Source: Elysia crispata (Eukaryota > Mollusca > Gastropoda > Plakobranchidae). From it: a stretch of 64,000 nt of DNA. The notes under the pieces were generated by a model. The model searched no databases. It saw nothing but the letters and a program-made list of their open reading frames with translations, and was not told where the DNA came from. The stretch lies in NCBI GenBank assembly GCA_033675545.1, contig JAWDGP010007412.1:836001-900000 (forward strand), read 5' to 3'. Below, one piece after another: positions 60,401 to 64,000 of this stretch (the first letter of the stretch is position 1; the number at the start of each line of letters is the position of its first letter). The position numbers and the translations under genes are program-made.

Positions 60401-61805
60401 GATATTGACATTTAAAGAATACAAAGTTTAGAATTTCATCACATAATTAGATAAAACGATCACTGTAGCATATACCATACAGTTAAGATATGTTTTCTTG
60501 AAGACGAAATCAGTAACGCAGCTCATTTTCTTGAATTTGTAATTATTTAAAAAATAATGTACTCATCCATGACAAAAAGCAAGAATTATCCGTGACACAA
60601 ACCTAAACCAGCAATTTCGGGGGCTGTTTTCCTTGTTTCATTTATCGTTCTGGTGTGAGGGATGGAAATGGTTAAAAAAAAAATGACATTCTAACATATC
60701 ACAGCTGCTTCATCGCCCATTAGCCTTTAGAGTGGCAGTTGGATATGTCTTCACCAAATTATACAGTCAAGAATGTTGTATTTGTGTATTATCTCAATGC
60801 TTATGTCTATAAAGAAAGATGCGCTCTTTTGTCTTCATGATTAGTTAAGGTTAAAGTTAGAATATATTGCTCTTTCTAAAATATTCCTGACATTGATTGT
60901 AAATGAACGAGTACATTTGATACTATTAGGCTTCAGGGAATATTTAAAAAGTTTTCGTTTTGCTTTCTTCTCTCTAAACTGTTTTTTTTTAATGAAGTCA
61001 TCAGATACTGAAGGTACCTCAAGCTGATCTGAGCAAATGTTCGTCAAGACTTAGTCCTTTTTAAATCAAGCAGTCCTTTATGAACCAGGTAGCCCTAGTC
61101 ATTTGCATAAACAGTAAAATTTCGGTTAAGGAATACTTTGATCTCGCACATTTGACATTCAAGAGGTACCAAGTTGTTTATTGAAAGCATTTTTGTATAT
61201 TTGGATGAGAGTCATGCACAAAGGAAAAAAAAACAACTCTTAATCCATAGAATTAACAAAAACTAACAAGTAAACACCACAAACCAAAAATGTACTTTTT
61301 TAAATTCTTTCTGTAACGTATTCTCTCTTATAATTTGCAAGTATTGCTCGTCAGAGATTCTGTCTGATAAAGAAAGAAAAAACCCCTTCCCATAACAATC
61401 GGTTTAAAATATTCTGTAGTGCATTGTCTCTCGACCTCAAGAAATGTACAAACTTCTCAAGCCAATAATGAGCATCTAATATTAGTTGAGGAAATTCTTC
61501 AGCGTTATACACAGCAGATATTCGAGAACTTCGCTTGTTATTTTTTTTCTTAATTGTGGATGTCAGATTATTTAAGTGAGGAAGAAAACTTGACGGGCTG
61601 GAGTAAACTCCCTTTTCTTTTCGGTATGGTAGCTTTTTCTCAGTACGATATAGCAGCACTAACACCAGTAGCACGCCACGCTTTAACACAAAGAAGAAAA
61701 TTAAAGCATTAAATCTCCACGTGCAAACGATCTACTATCCAACCCTTTGATTAATGATTACAGACATTGTGTATATGCCTCATGCGTTGTCCAAGGTATT
61801 TTCTC
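57454..61805. other. Intergenic, no recognised gene
   Basis: AT-rich sequence with poly-A/T runs. A short direct repeat (ATCAATATATAG.CATACT.GTATAAAAG, two copies near 59983-60037) is present. A 113-codon frame on the minus strand (61351-61689) has a hydrophobic N-terminus but begins at GTG with no upstream in-frame ATG, so I do not call it a gene. No family-level match was recognised. Confidence 0.6.
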
Positions 61806-62391
61806 TGACCTCTAAAAGACGGATTGGAGTAATGTCACGAAGGTTATATTATGTGATGACCACTGGCAGACGGATAGAGTATTGCCATAGGCGTGATGTT
61901 TCACGACACTGACCTCTAGCAGACGGATAGAGTTTTGCCATGAGCGTGATGTTTCATGACACTGACCTCTAGCAGACGGATAGAGTATTGCCATGAGCGT
62001 GATGTTTCATGACAATGACCTTTGGCAGTCGGATAGATTATTGCCATGAGCGTGATGTTTCATGAAACTGACCTCTAGCAGTCGGATAGATTATTGCCAT
62101 GAGCGTGATGTTTCATGACACTGACCTCTAGCAGACGGATAGATTATTGCCATGAGTGTGATGTTTCATGACACTGACCTCTAGCAGACGGATAGAGTTT
62201 TGCCATGAGTGTGATGTGTCATTAGACTGACCTCTCGCAAACGGATAGAGTTTTGCCATGAGTGTGATGTGTCATTAGACTGACCTCTCGCAAACGGATA
62301 GAGTTTTGCCATGAGTGTGATGTGTCATTAGACTGACCTCTCGCAAACGGATAGAGCAGCCTATTGTCATGAGCTTATTGTGCGATGACCC
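61806..62391. repeat. 53-bp minisatellite, 11 units
   Basis: Units start at 61806 (degenerate, 51 bp), 61857, 61910, 61963, 62016, 62069, 62122, 62175, 62228, 62281 and 62334 (degenerate end). The core reads TGACCTCTAGCAGACGGATA then GAGTTTTGCCATGAGCGTGA. Units at 62228 and 62281 are identical, while edge units are the most diverged. No coding potential. Confidence 0.97.
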
Positions 62392-62504
62392 ATTTCAAGT
62401 GGTGTCATAATTATTGTTAACAGAATATTTTATGGCTAAAATGGTGTAATGGTAGTAAGATTTATGAGAGCCATGGTTTTAGGTTGTGCTTAGCAGTGGA
62501 AATG

Positions 62505-62575
62505 AATGTGAATGTGGGAATCGAACATCGATTTATAAATTAATGCCTCGGCACCCATCGCCTTGCCACTCAAAG
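62505..62575 (-). mobile_element. Possible tRNA-like SINE remnant
   Basis: On the minus strand GTTCGATTCCC is a perfect RNA polymerase III B box. It is preceded by GAGTGGCAAGGCGATGGGTG, which resembles the D-arm/A-box side of a tRNA-derived head. No paired acceptor stem is seen, so a real tRNA is unlikely. Confidence 0.35.
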
Positions 62576-64000
62576 AGAGCATAGAATATGGCAATAAGCC
62601 ACTTAACTCCCTTTCTTTTTTGACGTTCATAATACTTACTGCTTAGGGGAAAGGGGGCAAGGGATGTGGAGTACATCTCTGTAGGTTGCGCCGAGAATCT
62701 TGATGTGTCATCTTGATTTGCATGTGCCGATTGGCTACGTGTAAACCTTTCTCCGCCACATTTCACGGTTTCTCTGATATTTTTATGTTTTCAGTGATCA
62801 AGAGGCCGAGTCTTCCTACTTTTTCGACCGCCTAAAGTAGACACATTTACTATCTCTGATATTCTTCAGTTTTCTGTGAGCAGAGGTTGAAATTTTCGTC
62901 GTCTCAGTCCGACACAAGGAGCCACGATTCACGACCGCTCCCGCCAACTAAATCATGTAAAATGTAACCAATACACGTCAAGTTTCACATCTGCATTGTG
63001 GATCCTGTGGATTGTCACTCGCATCAGATGTAGCCGATTATTAATGATTCTAAACATTAATCAAAACGTATTTAATAATCTATCACGTGAAATGTGTTTG
63101 AAAAAGCTATTTTTCATTCATTGTACAATCGATCTCATCAATAGATACTAGTTATGAAAAAAAAGAAGAAGAAGAAAAAAAAACAGCTTTAACTATTGCC
63201 AGTTTAGTTGACTGCGGAACTTTGCAATATATTTGACAAAATAAGCGACTGTATCTTTTAAAACCAAACTTGGTCCAGAGGAATTTGACTCACTTTAATT
63301 TTATATCTCAGCGGGTTTGTCTCAAATTCCCCCAAGTATTGACAGTTTTAAATTTCATGCCCAACTCTTGTGTTTCTGCCAAAATTTCCTTTCGTATTAT
63401 ATTATTATATGCGTTGATTTTTGTAAGGAAGAAGAAAAAATAATGCTCACAGAATTATGAGATCAAATATAATGAACCACTCAAAACCTGTAAATCACAA
63501 AAGTATCTTTGCAGACATACATTATTAAAAGATTATTCTCTTTGCGATTTATATGCTTGGTCACAGATGTTTGAACAAATACTTTAAGTGCATGAAATTA
63601 ATTTTAAAGTGAACGTAGTAATTACCGTAGTTAGTAGTTCAGGTAACAGTAACTGAATATTGAATATTAACCCAGTTCTGCCAATCTTATTAACATACAA
63701 TTTACACCTACCCCGGTACTCTTCTTAAAAAAAATTACGAATGTTTATTCAAGAGATGGTTAAAGTAGCCATGAATCAGAATGTGACTATCTCTGATAGG
63801 TTACCATTAACATTGGTTCAGAACATTTTAAACTTTTTTTTACCAGACATTTCAGCAATTAACATTTCTGAATAAATTACTAAAAAGAGTAATTTTAGAT
63901 CATGCTTACAACAATGTCTGTGTAAAGGCATTTCTTCGTTCATATTAGAAAGACAAATTTTTGGCATTATTTGCATTCTAAAAAGTAATGTAAACACGCT
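62576..64000. other. Intergenic, nothing recognised
   Basis: AT-rich sequence with a slightly more CpG-containing stretch near 62680-62960. I see no conserved exon, RNA gene or full repeat element. Confidence 0.5.

Noticed and set aside
62533..62766. 77-codon minus-strand frame as a gene
   Set aside because: It overlaps a tRNA-like SINE remnant and shows no recognisable domain or splice context.

Overview
The window is AT-rich animal DNA with two intron-rich, conserved protein-coding genes and a large amount of simple and dispersed repeat. The spliced proteins resemble bilaterian orthologues closely. Intron layout, AT content and repeat style suggest a lophotrochozoan, probably a gastropod mollusc; this taxonomic guess is inference. 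There is no bacterial, phage, CRISPR or operon-like content.

Positions 852-33850 (minus strand) hold the 5' half of BLTP1 (KIAA1109; Drosophila tweek), a giant bridge-like lipid transfer protein. I could chain 42 coding exons in consistent phase, from the initiator ATG at 33850 to a donor next to position 852. They give 8192 coding bases (2730 codons plus 2 bases), about half of the roughly 5000-residue family length. The gene continues beyond position 1. Its introns carry a tRNA-derived SINE, several local tandem duplications, microsatellites and one unexplained coding-looking insert.

Positions 33851-42323 separate the two divergent start codons (33850 minus, 42324 plus). This stretch is repeat-dense: a 328-bp tandem duplication, three near-palindromes, compound trinucleotide arrays, a long purine-biased tract and a 1605-bp transposon copy. 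Promoters and 5' untranslated exons of both genes must lie here, but only weak candidates are visible.

Positions 42324-54403 (plus strand) hold a complete MTMR2-type myotubularin phosphatase in 17 coding exons (649 residues). It has a PH-GRAM region, an intact CSDGWDR catalytic loop and a C-terminal coiled coil. Positions 54404-55733 are its likely 3' untranslated and flanking sequence.

The most striking non-gene structure is a pair of full-length, highly similar non-autonomous DNA transposons, at 39947-41551 and 55734-57449, in opposite orientations on either side of MTMR2. Both have CAC-type terminal inverted repeats and perfect 4-bp target duplications, which suggests the Chapaev/CMC group. 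Almost all of their length difference is a CT/AG microsatellite inside the element.

Positions 57450-64000 look intergenic. They include an 11-unit, 53-bp minisatellite at 61806-62391 and a possible SINE remnant near 62510. Both genes act on membrane lipids (bulk lipid transfer; 3-phosphoinositide dephosphorylation), so their head-to-head placement is worth a synteny check. I found no clearly new biological system.
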